From: Erythrophleum ivorense
Taxonomy: Eukaryota > Streptophyta > Magnoliopsida > Fabales > Fabaceae
Reading direction: 5' to 3'
DNA: 64,000 bases
NCBI GenBank assembly: GCA_026724425.1
Contig: JAIUCV010001092.1
Span: 1-64,000, forward strand
Positions 36,414 to 49,600 of the stretch are shown here, piece after piece. The notes beneath the pieces are model-generated. The model had not been told where the DNA came from. It worked only from the letters and a program-made list of their open reading frames with translations, and did no database searches. The stretch's first letter is position 1, and each line of letters opens with the position of its first letter. A program made the position numbers and the translations under genes.

Positions 36414-38098
36414 TAAATCGCTGAAAATATAATTTTAACATATTGAAGTTTATAATTTCAAATATATATGAGTAATTCTAAATTTCTCTATTTGACAAAA
36501 TTTGATGTTTACTTAATCTGGCAAACAGAGGCTATTAGATTAAAGTTTTGATACCACATAGAAGTCTTTTATCATGCTATTTCACTTACATAAATAGAAA
36601 ATCTTCAAGAGTTGAGTGAAAGCAATAAAAGATCACAAATACAAGCCATGCTTATGAATCTGATGCAAAAATCTAAATCCACAAAGCCTATATTTAGATC
36701 AACAATTCGTAAATACCAAAAAATATTAGAGAAATTCAATCTTGTCAAAAACTCCTTTTTGACAAGTTAGGAAATCTCATTGATAATGATTTTCAAGGGA
36801 GTTTCTCTTGCTAGAAAACTTCTTAAAAATACTCAAAATGGGTCAATTAGAAAATGCATTGTAATTTGTCTACCAAATATTATCATATATTTTATTGATT
36901 CAAAATAACTTATTACTGACCCACCACTCACTACCTGCTCTATCGGGCCAAACCAGTTCTAAAAATAAGGACAACTAATTAGAATATATAATAATTTAAA
37001 ATCCAAATAATAGAATATAAAATATCTTAATTTAAAATATTCCAATATTCGTTAAATTAAAAAATATTCTAACTTGATATAGGCAAACAATCACAAAGCA
37101 CCGATAGATTGATCATCATAAATCAAAGCCAAGCAAACCTAAATCAATAATCAAAACTCAAAAATTAGTAGAAGGATAAGCTTAAGAATTTTACCTCATT
37201 GAGGACTTTGATGGGGCAAGTAGAACTTCAGTTGAATATTTGCTTCCTTGTTTTCAGCTCCTTTTGCTTTTTATTCACTCTGATTTTTACTTCCTCACTC
37301 TAAATTTTCTTTTCTCTCTGAACTCTCTTTCTCTTAAATTTTCTTCATCTCAAAATTTCTCTTCAACTTGGTCTTTCGATTTTTCTCCTCCACCCCCTTT
37401 TCTTCAGCTTCGCATCAATGTATATACGCTGGCTTGCTTCTTCCCCAGAACGACTTTGCTTCACGCCAAATCTAGACTTTTTGCTTACTCTAGCTTTCTC
37501 CCATCCCCTAGTTATGTTTCAGTATGGACGTCCAAGGCATGGGCTACAATACAACCCTTTCTGCTCTCTGCATTTTGCGTTTCGTCAACACTGAAATGAA
37601 GATGGAGACCGATGGGATTAGTTTTTTTCCCAAAGCGTTGCACTGCTAGGCGTTTTTGCCAATTTGCCCTCTTTTTTGTTGTCATTGTCGTTGTTTTTTC
37701 TCTCTTTCCCTGTAAAATAGTCTCAAATTAGTTTTGAGCCTCCACTAAATTATAAAAAACCTAAGCCTAAGAGATTCAAGTTAGAAAGACTGAAGCTCAA
37801 AATGAAAACTAAACATCTAGTTCAAAACCTTAAATGGGCTAGCAAAACAATAACATAAAACAATTAAAATTTTATTATATTTTAATTATTTTTATTTATT
37901 ATATTTTTCATAATTTTTTTAATTTACTTTCTAAAAAAACCCAGACAAATATGATATTCATCATAACTTATTCCATTTTTTATTAATTAAAAAAAGAAAC
38001 ATATTCATATGGTTACGTAGATTTGTTTACAACACATCGAACTCTTTATATGTGGCCAAGAACTAATGAAATTAAAGTTTCCAAATACACAATAGCGA
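36414..38098. other. Intergenic sequence downstream of the bHLH gene
   Basis: No gene supported. 37240-37600 has a pyrimidine-rich open frame on the plus strand with no ATG start. 37860-37990 is very AT-rich. A sequence near 36545-36580 resembles a decayed primer-binding site on the minus strand but without a neighbouring LTR. It may be old transposon debris or single-copy spacer. Confidence 0.4.
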
Positions 38099-38104
38099 TT
38101 TATT
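38099..38104 (-). terminator. Candidate poly(A) signal of the bHLH gene
   Basis: AATAAA on the minus strand, about 490 bp after the stop codon, preceded by U-rich and UUGUA-like sequence. It is the first canonical signal noted downstream. Plant signals are degenerate, so an earlier site is possible. Confidence 0.4.
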
Positions 38105-38591
38105 AGAGCACAATATAATAAATAAATATATAACCTTGCAGAACGAAAAATACTTAAAAGAAAAACCTGTAAACCATTTTACAGAGTAATTCTAGTTGCC
38201 CAACTCGTGGATGCAAAATGTTACAGTCATACACGCTACTGTGTGTAGGGTCTTAAAAGAGTTTTAAGACATGCAACCACCTATACAAGTAAGCAAATTT
38301 GTGCATCTAAGAATTGTACAACTATTACAACTATAACACACTTGGCGCAGAAGAAGAATTCTTCTGAGATGTTGATTCTTCATGGACTTTTGAAGATTAC
38401 GGTAGCCTCACACCTATATATTGCAGAAGAATGTGTCACAAACTGCAAATCTTCTAAGGTGGATATTTGATAGAATGAAGAAATTATCATCAGAAGCCAA
38501 ACTACTTGAATGGTCTTCATCCAAACAAGAATCAGATAATTCCCTAAATAATGCACAAACAAGCATGCATTCTATGGGAACAATGGCCAAT
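38105..38591 (-). other. Probable 3' UTR of the bHLH gene
   Basis: Sequence between the stop codon (TAA, 38592-38594) and the candidate AATAAA. It is not similar to the LTR families around it and contains no sustained reading frame on the minus strand. Confidence 0.45.
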
Positions 38592-41500
38592 TTACTCTTG
38601 AACCGTGCATTTACATCTCCGTTGGTGCTCTGTAAGTTCCTGCAATGTTACAGGTTTCTCAATACATGATAATTTTTGTCAAACTTGCAAGTTGAAGTAA
38701 ACTCAGATCGTAAACTAATGAGTTTACATACTTTAATAAATAGTTAATGGAGAATATATATCTATTATATATAGGATACTTAATTCAAATATCCAAGTAT
38801 CAAGCAACAACCAACGAGAGTCTTTGTTGCATTAGTTTTAAAAATGAAAATTCAACAAATTAAGATCAGCAAATGAGGGCTAGGGTCGAAGAAATTGTTG
38901 TAAAATTGCAGTGTGAAGCTCAAAGAGGCTACCTGCATTTTGCAGCATGAAGGTCGGTAAGGAATTTTGAGGCATTGCTGGTTGCGACAAGAAAAGGAAC
39001 CCAACTTGCTAGTTTTCTACGAACTTGTAAACCAGGTGAGTAAATTTGCGAATTTAACTGAGTTTACGAGTTCATCCAAGTTAAATTTGAATTTACAAAA
39101 ATCAAGTTTAAGTGTGATTTGACTCATTTTCTCAATCTAAGCTTATAAAATGGTACTTTAAGAGTTAAGAGGGTTTAACAATCATAATAAATACACCCCC
39201 ACTACCAAGATTATAAATAAGTTGTCTGCTAAAAGGCAGAAAGAGGAAAAGATACAAAGACACAAATTACAAATTAAAAGTACCTCAATTTGCTTCTGTA
39301 GAGACTTGACATATGCTACAGCCTCGTCTAACATATCTGCAGTATTTGTTTGCTGCACGACAAAGCATTTGACACAGTAAATAATTTTAAGCAAACTCTG
39401 CAAATGTACAAATTTTTTATTTGCCATTCTGCACAACACTCCAAGCATTCACGAGGATTTGTTGTAACATTTTGCTTTCATAAGAAACAACATACATCTT
39501 ATAGAACATGATACACATCCATAAGAAGGAATATTTAGCATTTTATGTTGTTCTCTTGTAAGGATCAACTTCAAGATTATCCAATGGAAGCAGAAGTCAA
39601 AATGAAAATCAACTACTGAAAGTGACTAAAAGTAAAACAATGAAGTGAAAAAAGAGATACATTTTTTAAAGTAAGACCTCATGTCAGCATTGTGCAAAAC
39701 TGGAATTAAATAGAAGGCATTCTCAGAAGCTATCTTATTTCAGCAACATATAGCAATGAACATGATAGTTCAAAGTACAAGTTATACAATGATTTTGTGA
39801 CAAATAACATTTTATAATGACAGTGTGTAAATTATATGCCATGCCCCTACACGGCTACACCAACCAGCATGTTGATAAACCAAGCCATGTCAAATGTCTC
39901 TTGTGCATGACATTTGGCAATGTTATTAGCAGATCCAAAAATAAAAATCACATCCCAATGCTAAGAATGTGCAGAAGAATTAGAAAAAACTACTGATTTT
40001 TTAAAAGCATTTTAACTCCTGTAAACACCCTAAAAGGACTGCAGTTCCTCCAATTGTTTGTTCATTGAAAAATATAAAAGAATAAGCTCTCATATTTCTC
40101 ATATTTCCTTCGAACTCTACAAACTGTATTAACTTTCATCATTTCCCCAAGAGAATTTGGAGGGGAAGAGAATGATTAAGAATGTTCGCCGAGGTCACAT
40201 AAACGACTAGCATCCCAAAAATTGAAATTATTATTATAAGCCTCTGTTCCACATACAGGATTCCTTATTGGGTGATATTAATGGTTCATAATAATATAAT
40301 TTAAATAGAAAGAAATAAAACCTGTATCAACAATCTTCAGCACTTCCTTGAAGCAAATATGCATATTTCCATATTTTGATGAAAAATTCAACCATTTAAA
40401 ACATATGTAGAAAACTTGTGTCTGTTGTCCTCAGTCTTCCATCATCCATGTTGATATTGAGATACCATAAGTCTTATCAATTAGAGTTATGTAATTTCCT
40501 TGATTATCAGTAAACTATACATTCAATGAAGGTGAAAATCCTGAAAAATATGCAGATCATACTAGTCCTTTGAGAGGCATCTTGATGTTTGACTTGCGCT
40601 CCACAATCACCAAATATGATCCCATATTTCATTTAAAATTAAAACAAAACAAAAATGACAAATAGTGACCTGAGAATACTCAATCACAATTCGTAAGTAT
40701 TACCAAGTGCACAGGATGGGTTAAGTTAAAAGGAGATTATTTTACAAGCAAAAGTCATTTAAAACATGAAACTTGTTGTAATTTGTAAACAACTGGGTGA
40801 AAATGTTGGCCTGGCTAGTTTGAGTCAGGTGGATAAATAAGAATATTTGAGTTACAAAAAAAAAAAGGCAGTAATATACATGTAGATACGTACATTAGTA
40901 TATGCTTAAATGTTAATGATCTATAACTATTAGAGCCAAAAGTTTGTTAACATCACTAAGTTCCATGAATTCCACCAAAACCATCCTATATGACAATCTC
41001 TTGCTTCCTTTTTATCGTGATTTATTTGTTTTCCATCTTATCAAAGTTAGACCTACTTTAGAAGTTTGATGGTTAAGCTTCAACATGAAGTTTCCCTTAG
41101 CTACATATTTTAACAAAGAAATATTTTGAACATTGCTTCTTTTAGTAGAAAGCCAACGTTAACCCTTTGCCACTTCAATTATAAAACCTTATCTCAAGCC
41201 ACAATGAAAGGAATGAGAAACCACGTTATTAGGCAATTCCAGACCACTTAATGATTCCTAAAATTTTAAGTGGCTAAAAACAATTGACGTTCAAACCAAG
41301 GTTCATGAAGAATCCAGTCAGTTGAAAATACAAGTTTATGTGACAATGAAAAAAATTAAAACATGAATCCCATATTTTTGAGGTGAACCATGAACAACAA
41401 TTTTAAACATTCTAATTTACTTAATAGGCGTAGGCTTTCTTGCTCGCATGGGTTTCCATTTGATGAATACTACCAGAATCATAAGGAAAAAGAAAAGAAG

Positions 41501-43265
41501 GAAAACGAAAATTGAAAGAAAACTTGAGTTGGTTGTCCTAAATAAAATTAATACTACACCAAGTTTATAGACAAATATTTTAGTCAACAATTGCTCATTT
41601 GGTTCTTTCCTATTGACAAGTTAAGGAAAAAGAAAAAAGAAAAAAAGGAAAAAGAAAAAAAAAAGGGAAAATAACACATGATTTCCAAAAGTTGCAAATC
41701 ATCATAACCCAGTGGTGCAGAACCAAAGAGACAACTCAAAAACGCTCTGGAAACAAACTAAATAATCTATAAACCAAGGATTATCAATAAGAGAGAGGTA
41801 ACAACTAAATTGACTGAAGGCTTATTTATACGGAACTGACTAAGAAATCCTAATGATACAAGGCACACTAAGATATGGGATAACATAACTTTAGGCCCAA
41901 AATGCTTTGTTCAAATCCATAATTGAATCCTAATTCCCAAATCAAACTAAAGACGTGGCAAAGAAATATCTGCATCACCCTCTTTGTCTACATCCCTAGA
42001 TATCTATTTTCGTTCCAAAACTTCCACGTTGGTTTCAAATTTAAACAAATAGTGTAGCATCCGTGACACCAGCAATCTTGTTTTATCACTGCGAAAAACC
42101 TAAAAATGAAACAAACAATGTCCTACTCACTTATAAAAAATATTTCAATGTTCCCCCTTATCTCATCCCCCCGCCATTATGCATTGCATGTGATAACCGC
42201 AGAACCTATGGTCAACAACACTTCTAAGTAAATTTTCCTTTTATAATATCAAAAATTAGAACACGTAAAAGTTAGGATGAAAACATAACCTTATCCATGT
42301 TTGGCACAAGTTCTTGCAGCTTCCGTATGCGATCACTTATCCGAGTTCTCCGAACCTATACAACAAGAGAAATAACGTGTACACAATATGGACTTTAAAC
42401 AAACACTAATTACAACCTAATTTTCAATAAAAATAGGTAAGATTAAAATTGCATTATTTTGGCAAGTAAAAAAGTTACCCTTTCAGCAATGCTCCTTGGA
42501 TGTGTAGCATACCCACGCTTTGCCCGAACTCTGCAAGGTACCGAATCCTCCAACATCTTCTCTATATCCATGTCTGGTGCTTTACCACTATGCTCAACTT
42601 TCTATATATAAAATGCATCAAGTATGTATTAACAACCCCCTCCCCCTCCCCCCCCCCCCCCCCCCCCCGGGCAAGAAAAAAAACCGTTCCGCAATAATCC
42701 ATATTAACTTAATATAAAAACATTTTTCCAAATAAGAAATACATTAAAAAAAATGCACACAGCAAAAGTGTTCTTAAGAAAGATTGCACTATATAAATGT
42801 TATGAGGCAGAAAAATGGAATAATTCATGAATATTTTATGGAATACCAGTGACTCTATACCTGTCTGATTGGATTAGCATTAGCCATGGAAGGAACATCA
42901 ATATCTTGTGGACAGACGTCGTAATTGGATTGAACCCCATACTTGGAAAAGCACCCAGTTTCAGAGGCAACCGCTGAATTTCCGAATAACTCCGCCGGAG
43001 AACTATTCTGCCGGAAAAATCCACTTGACGACGAACCGGCATCGAAACCGCCTCCATCAGCTTCCGGCGAATCGAACGACTCCGTATTTCGAGACAAGTT
43101 ATCAGTACCTGCAGCGAGCAGCTGAGTGAAGCACTGGGTGGTATCCAATGGGTCTTCTTCGTCTTCCTCCTTGAGCAGTGCTTCTAACCACGTGGCCGGA
43201 GTTGAACGGAACCGGGAAAGCCCACCGCCTCCGCCGCCGCCGCTACCGGCAGATGTCGGTTCCAT
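38592..43265 (-). CDS. bHLH transcription factor, bHLH80/bHLH81 (FBH1/FBH2; AKS-related) clade, five exons
   Basis: A nuclear DNA-binding regulator. Arabidopsis relatives bind E-boxes, activate CONSTANS (FBH proteins) or potassium-channel genes in guard cells (AKS proteins). Exons: 42861-43265, 42479-42601, 42290-42355, 39284-39352, 38592-38639. All introns are GT-AG and phase 0, giving 135+41+22+23+15 = 236 residues plus TAA, slightly shorter than Arabidopsis relatives. The ATG at 43265 gives MEPTSAG, like the family start; an upstream in-frame TTG is not a start. Residues 9-15 are a Gly run; 16-31 are the conserved LSRFRSTPATWLEALL; acidic 33-38; RQNSSP at 85-90. Basic region about 160-181 (RAKRGYATHPRSIAERVRR, Glu175 and Arg179 for DNA contact), helix 1, loop and helix 2 to about 221, then a short Cys-containing tail. 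Clade assignment is firm; the exact orthologue is not. Confidence 0.95.
38640..39283 (-). other. Intron 4 of the bHLH gene
   Basis: 644 bp, donor GTACTT and acceptor TTGCAG. AT-rich, with no coding potential or recognised repeat. Confidence 0.85.
39353..42289 (-). other. Large intron 3 of the bHLH gene
   Basis: 2937 bp between Lys198 and Gln199, in the loop/helix 2 part of the bHLH domain. Donor GTTATG, acceptor TGCAG. AT-rich. It contains a purine tract (about 41626-41668) and an A run at about 40856-40867. I see no gene or intact transposon inside, and it does not match the three LTR families. Confidence 0.85.
42636..42668 (-). repeat. G-tract in intron 1 of the bHLH gene
   Basis: On the transcribed-sense (minus) strand: a run of 21 G, then A, five G, A, five G. 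It ends about 35 nt before the intron 1 acceptor (intron 42602-42860). Such a G-rich stretch could form a G-quadruplex in the pre-mRNA and is a likely site of length variation or assembly error. Confidence 0.85.
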
Positions 43266-43349
43266 CCGCGATAGCTTCAGGGCCTTTCTCTGTTGGTTCT
43301 TCTTCAATAATTGAAGAATTTTGTTTTCCCTTTTTTTTATTTTTTTATT

Positions 43350-43370
43350 TTAATTATGTGTATTCTCCAT
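43350..43370 (-). other. Possible short upstream ORF in the bHLH 5' leader
   Basis: A six-codon frame (MENTHN, then TAA) about 85 nt upstream of the main ATG. It matters only if transcription starts above 43370, which the sequence alone cannot show. Confidence 0.3.
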
Positions 43371-44779
43371 CTTATGTTTCCTCTGTTCAAACAAGGAAGA
43401 GTTTTTGGGCTCGGGGGAGGGGCTTTTGTTTTCTATTATTAATTTAATATGCACTGTTCCAGAAAGAGTCTTGTTCTTGTAAAATAATACTAAAAATGTA
43501 ATAATGTTTATTAGTGTTTTACTGTCTCAAATTTGGACCGTTGAATGTGTCTGGTATTTTCTGATGGATATAGTTAACGGTGATTGAGGGAGGGTGACGT
43601 ATAATTGATGTTGTGGGCCCCCAGAAGGAGCAATGTAGACAGTGTGTCTTTAAAAAGACCGGCAGATAAAAAGCTTCCTGAAAAAAATATTTTCGCAAAT
43701 TATTAAAAAAAAAGAAAATATGAGTTTTATTAATTTAAAATAATTTAGTTATTATCATTTTTGTAGTAAAGACCAGGAATGCTCCGAGTTACATACATAA
43801 TACATTCCTACCATAAAAATGTCTTTTCCTATATAGTTTCTATTTAAAATTTTATATTAAATTATTATTATTCATAAATAAGATTCTTTTGTTTATTAAA
43901 ATGAATAATTAAAATTTTTTAATATGATAGTTTAAGTGATATAATCTGTAAGTTGAATTCTTTTATAATTGCGGAGAAAAAATTGTAACGTTCTTTTTCT
44001 AATTGTTGTGACACTTTTCTTTTTACTGAAAAGAAAATGTTTCTTAGAAGGCATAATTCTCAAAGAGCGTTCAATAGATTTTTCCTAGTTATTGGTGTTA
44101 CAATTTTTTCATTCGTCCTGTCAAATTAGTGTTGTTCTAATTTGGGGACTTTCAACCGAACCCAATTTTACTTAGTGTTTTTTAAGTGGATCTATTTCTT
44201 CTGATCCTTGATACATATCATGACTGAAATTATCAAGAATTAGCCTTTTTTTCCCATAAATAAAGGGTAAAGATTTTGCATGAGGTCATGTTTAAGGCTC
44301 TAACGTTCCAAATGTTGATCTCATTTAGCATGATAACTCTTATTTTGTCCATGTATGTATATCTTTATACTTTTTAGTCTTGGACGACTAATAATCCCCA
44401 CTAAAGTTGTCTTTTTCTCTTTTTGTTTTGAATGAATCTATCATAGATGATGATGATGATGATGGGTTTTGGTATTTTATTGCACGGCAAACATAAATAT
44501 TTAAATTCTTCTATCTTATACAGTTTGGATCATATGATCACTAGTGGAACACAGTCACTTTTTTACAATGGATGCAACACAATCTGGGAGGAAAGAGACA
44601 AAGATGGAATTGTAGAGGAAGAAAGGGTCTTGTGTTCTTTGCTTTTTGTTTCTCAAGAGAAAAAGTACGTTGAGTTTTTTTAATTGATGAATTTTACAAA
44701 TCAATAACTCCACTTTGTTTAAAAGGAAGAGAAAGAAGTCTTTTTATAAAAAAAGAAACTCGGCTAAAACTTATTACAC
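43371..44779 (-). promoter_or_regulatory. Upstream region of the bHLH gene
   Basis: About 1.4 kb between the leader and the first LTR-2 remnant, probably holding the promoter. Visible elements include GTGGGCCC (43613-43620, TCP/site-II-like) and TGACGT (43595-43600, bZIP-like), roughly 330-350 bp above the ATG. No strong TATA box is seen. A (GAT)n microsatellite lies at about 44446-44465. There is no gene in this stretch. Confidence 0.4.
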
Positions 44780-46670
44780 TGTAATATGTTCTAATTACTT
44801 TATGCCATTAGTAGTCCATTTAGAATAATTCAATTACAACTAAACTTTTAACGGTAAAAATTCTAATTACTAAATACTTCATATAAACTCGCAAGGTTCA
44901 AAAATAGATTCTCATCATTTTATCTCACAAATTAATGCATAATCAATTAATTCCATCCAAGTTAACTTGTATATAGAGATTAAACTAATAAAAATGATCA
45001 TTCGCTCAATTATACTATGGAACATATAATAGAGCACAAATTTCAAAAATTTATAATTTGAGTTGCACAATTCCAATTAACTCAAATTAGGTGTTTTTAG
45101 AAAGCTTAAGATGTAAACTATCTACTGTAAAAATTTCAAGTCAAAATAAATTCATTTGGTCCCTCAAAGAACATGAAATTCATGGCTATACGAGAATAAA
45201 TAGTAATAGTACATGACAACTTTTTGAGTCTGATTTTAAAAATTCACTAAATATTCTACATACTTTCGAAAATTATGATTTTTAGAAAGCTCTAAATCTC
45301 CTTTAGATGCTTACCAAATTTCAACCCCAAATTCGATCATTAAGACTATCAACAGTAGAGAGATATTTTATGGATCAAATAATCAAAATTTTAGTTCCAA
45401 TTGATGCCAAATGAGTTCTAAAATATCATTTTTTGTTTTGAGCAAATTTCAATCCATATATGTATCATATAGGAATGGTTCACCACATGAGAACTGTAAT
45501 ACATTTGAAATTCATCATTCCATGTGCAAATATACATCCATTCCATGTAGAATTCCATTTGTTATATCATGTTCCAATTCCTTATACATGTATCCATGGG
45601 TCACAAAATCATAGTCCAACACTTTTACATGTATTACTATTACATTGGTATCAAAATATAGATTCATATGTTCATGTACATAACACCAAATTCTAAGCTT
45701 TTCATGTGTAGACTTTGATCTTTCTAGGCCTTTGCATCTTCATTTTCCTTTCTTGGGGTTTCACTTGGTCGTAGTTAATGGAGATAGGGAAATATGATAT
45801 TTAAAGAAACCTCGTATCTAAACCAACATTCAAACATACATATAGTTTACTCAAAGACATAGAAGCAAGCATGCATGTTCTGCAATCATACACAAGAAAG
45901 CAAATCCATGCTCCAAGGCATTACCTTGGTTGAAGTAAGAACAAATCCATGCTCTCAAGGGACTTTTGCCCTAAGGTAGCGCAATTCTAAGCTTACTTCC
46001 TTAATCTCACCCATCAAAGAGCTACCCCTCTCACAAATCTAAATAGGCATCATGCAATTGCATATTTTATTCAAATAATCAACAAGCCAACCAATTACAA
46101 ACAATATGCACAAGCAACTAAGGACTCAAGCAAACCAATGATACATATAAGAATGAAGGAAACACTATCTTAACAAACAAATTCAATCAATTCCCTTATT
46201 CTCCTTCTCTTAATCCTATGGCCTCACACACACACTTTAGCGTGGTCCCACTTGCTTGCCTTAGATACATCAATTAAAGCAAAAAATAATTAATTAAGAC
46301 ATATTCAATCTCATTTTAACAATACATGTGCAAGTTAGGTCTTAGTTGCTTTAAGTGATCCAAATAACCCATTCCATTTGCCACATTTCATGTAGCAATT
46401 CCTTTATTCATCTATCTTAATTTACTCACCTTTTATAGCTAAAACAAGTCCAAAAGCTTAATCATATTACTTATTCCATTCCTAAGGCTAGTTAGAGTGT
46501 TTCATGTTACTACATTTGCACATTATCAAAAACTTATTTTTTTTTTTCCGAAGCCAATGGTTTATCTAGCCTTTATATTACCCATTTAGGGCTCTTAAAC
46601 TATGAAACTAAATTAAAAACTTTCCTAAGTAGCATGTTCACCTCTTGACCAAGACAAACCACATAGCCCT

Positions 46671-49600
46671 TATAAACACCATATTCATTAAGCTCATCTC
46701 ACATCATCTCTAGGCTCACTTCCTTGAATCATAGAAGTTTTCAAGGAAAAGTCATAAAAATATTCAATCATTTTGCGTTACGTCGTGTATAAATTTTTTA
46801 TTCCGTGTCCTGTGGATCATATAAACTCCTCTATCTCATTCTTATATTTAAATACACAAATAAAACTCAACCATCTCAAGAAGTGGCCAATAACTTGAGC
46901 TAATGGAGTGTATACATAAAAATAACATGTTCAGCCTTAGGTTGGTATTTCAGTTTTATGTTATGAACTTTGAAAAATCATAACTAATTCTAGAAAAATC
47001 AAAATCAAGCACACTATACCATTCTAGAAATCTACAGATATCTACTTTATGTTACAAATAAGTCTAGACCAAAATAGGGATGTCTAGCCATTGGAAATCG
47101 ATGGAACAGTAATCAAGGTTGCTTGTCACTACTAGTACTATCGTTGAATTTCAAAACTTCATATCTCACTGCTTAGACATCCAATCAGGTTGATCTTGGT
47201 GGCTATAGAAAGCTTATCATACTTGATTTATGTCTGTAAAATTTCATGAGTATTAGACTTCATTTGGTCATCGAATGACACAATATAAGAAATTGACCAT
47301 ATGAACAATACTTATACCATAATAGCAGAAAAATGGCAACTTTGAAAAATCATGATTAATTTCACAAACCTCTAAATAATTTGTTCTTTAGCTTCCCAAA
47401 AAGCTCTAGATAATATCTATATGCATGTCGAATTTCATGAGCAAATTCATTCATTTGGTCAAATTGTGCTATAGGGATGCAAAATGGTACTTTTTGTGTC
47501 TCATAAGGGTCTTAAATGGTCCAAATTCACTTCTAAGACATCCATGGCCACTTGAGCAAGTGGGAAAGCACTAAAATGGTCTACTAAACATGTCTCAAAG
47601 GTACACAAACTTAGATTTTACAAACTCACACTCTCACCCTAAGGTATGCACAAGAATGCATATGCTAGTTTTTACCATCCAATGCTCAAAAATTGCTATA
47701 TCATACATGTGGCATCAACTCTCATACATACACAATATATTCATATATTTACATGTGTTCATGAGGTCATACATCATATATAACAAGGAATTACATCATA
47801 TGCCATTCATATGGGTACAAAATAGGCATTTTTACACACTTATTGTCAATCTCCTTCCTTTAGACTTGATGGCTTCCATTCCTTTGCTCACTTAGACCAC
47901 CTAGTCATGTTAAGCAATTAGGGAGGAAGAGATAAGATTCTAGGAATCTTAATAGCTCTTCTCCCATTCAACCATACATAAAGAATGTAAATTGAAGGGT
48001 CTATCGCACAACCCTCAAAATAAAACTAGGTTGAACTAAATATGTAACTAGTGGCACAACTTAGGTCATCTCCCTTGAAAATGGAGTTCAATATTTAATT
48101 GAGTTTTCTAAGTGTTAAAAGATCATAGAGCTATCTAATTAAGGGGGGTTTTGATCTAATTAAAGTAAATAAAATGAAATTAAAATAAAGTTCCTAAATT
48201 CTACCTAATTGGATGAATTATGGTTGATAATGGGCTTACGACTAGCTTTGGATTCGTCCCTTGGTATCCACTATTCTTATCCTAATTTAATTGTGATTAA
48301 ATGTGGCCTAAGAGTCCCTAATTGTGTCCATTGGCAGATGATCTTGAATTACCACTTAAAATTCAAGAACCTAGCAATTTGATGTTAATTGAGATCTCAA
48401 CTCCCATTAAATTACTAATTCTTGTGATTAAGATCTATGAACACTTAAATTGAATGATTAATTGACCAATTAGTCTCTGAATTCACACCATAAGAGATTC
48501 AATTAACCAATTGAACTCCAATGAATCATCAAATTAGACAATTAAGCACACCAATTTTAACAAGCATTTCATCAAACACCTTGATTGCACACTTAGAAAA
48601 TGGTAGGAAAATAAAAATCTAGTACTAAAATTAATCAATTAAAATATCAATTGCTCTCCTAATTAGTATCTAACTAGCTACTAATCATAAACTACATTAA
48701 TCCAGTCAATTACAAGCTTAACCAAACAAATAAAATAACAAAAATCAATGTAGAAAGGGATATGAATCTTAGCCAAATTTCTGAGTTCTTCTCCATGGAT
48801 TTAAGCTTCTACCAAGGATCTTCCTCCTAGCTAGCCACAAGAAAAATTAGAGCTTCATTGGAGAATGGATGGAGATGGAATGGGATGGCTTGGTGTGCTA
48901 CAGCGAAGGGGATGGGTTCTGGATGGAGTGTGAATGAATACGATGAATTGCGAATGGATGGAGTGTGAATTCTCGATGCTCTCTGCCTAAGTGTATTTTA
49001 ATAATTCATGTGTTTCATTTAATCATTCACGTGCTCAGCCCCCCTATTCTAATTGCCCGTAGCTTTTTTTCTTCTTTGCATGAATAAGTGTGGGCCCCAA
49101 AGTAATGCTACATGATTCTTATTTCCTAGTGCTTTCCACGTCATTTCTCTTCATTTCTAACTCAATTTTTTTACTGTTTCTTCTCCAACCCGTAGCATCT
49201 GCTCACAAGCTTCTTAACGTTTCTCCTTTTCCACGAGTTTCCCACATCACATTATATTCAGCTGCTATGTGTGTGTTAACGCAAAACTCCTGCTCCTGTC
49301 GCTGCGTCAAAACTGGTGGTGTTTGTTCTCCCCATGCATGAGTGGTCCAACGTGTATGAGAGCTGTGTTTGTTACTACTGTTTAGTCCTCCAAACTGTGG
49401 CTGTCTCATGCTTCCTTCATTCAGCCCGTGTAGCTTACATGAGAGCTGCCCAAGCTCCTTTCAATGCTCTTTCCCACGTCAGCTCCCTAAGAAAAACGTG
49501 CTCTGTTCCACGTTCTGGACCTTCCAACCTGAGCCTTGTACTGCTTCTTCGACATGGGATGCTTCCAGCTTCAACGTGGTTCAGCTGACTCTTCATTCCT

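Noticed and set aside
36545..36580. Minus-strand sequence resembling TGGTATCAGAGC (reads tggtatcaaaac)
   Set aside because: Two mismatches, no adjacent LTR end, and no gag or pol beside it. Too weak to call a primer-binding site.
37240..37599. 119-codon hydrophobic, Ser/Leu/Phe-rich open frame downstream of the bHLH gene
   Set aside because: It starts at TTG, not ATG, and is explained by a pyrimidine-rich stretch. No domain or splice context supports it.
43266..43307. N-terminal extension of the bHLH protein to a TTG at 43307
   Set aside because: No ATG is present there; the ATG at 43265 gives the family-typical start.
42908..43447. Plus-strand open frames of 60-89 codons over bHLH exon 1 and its leader
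   Set aside because: They are antisense shadows of the minus-strand exon, whose splice sites and protein motifs are clear.
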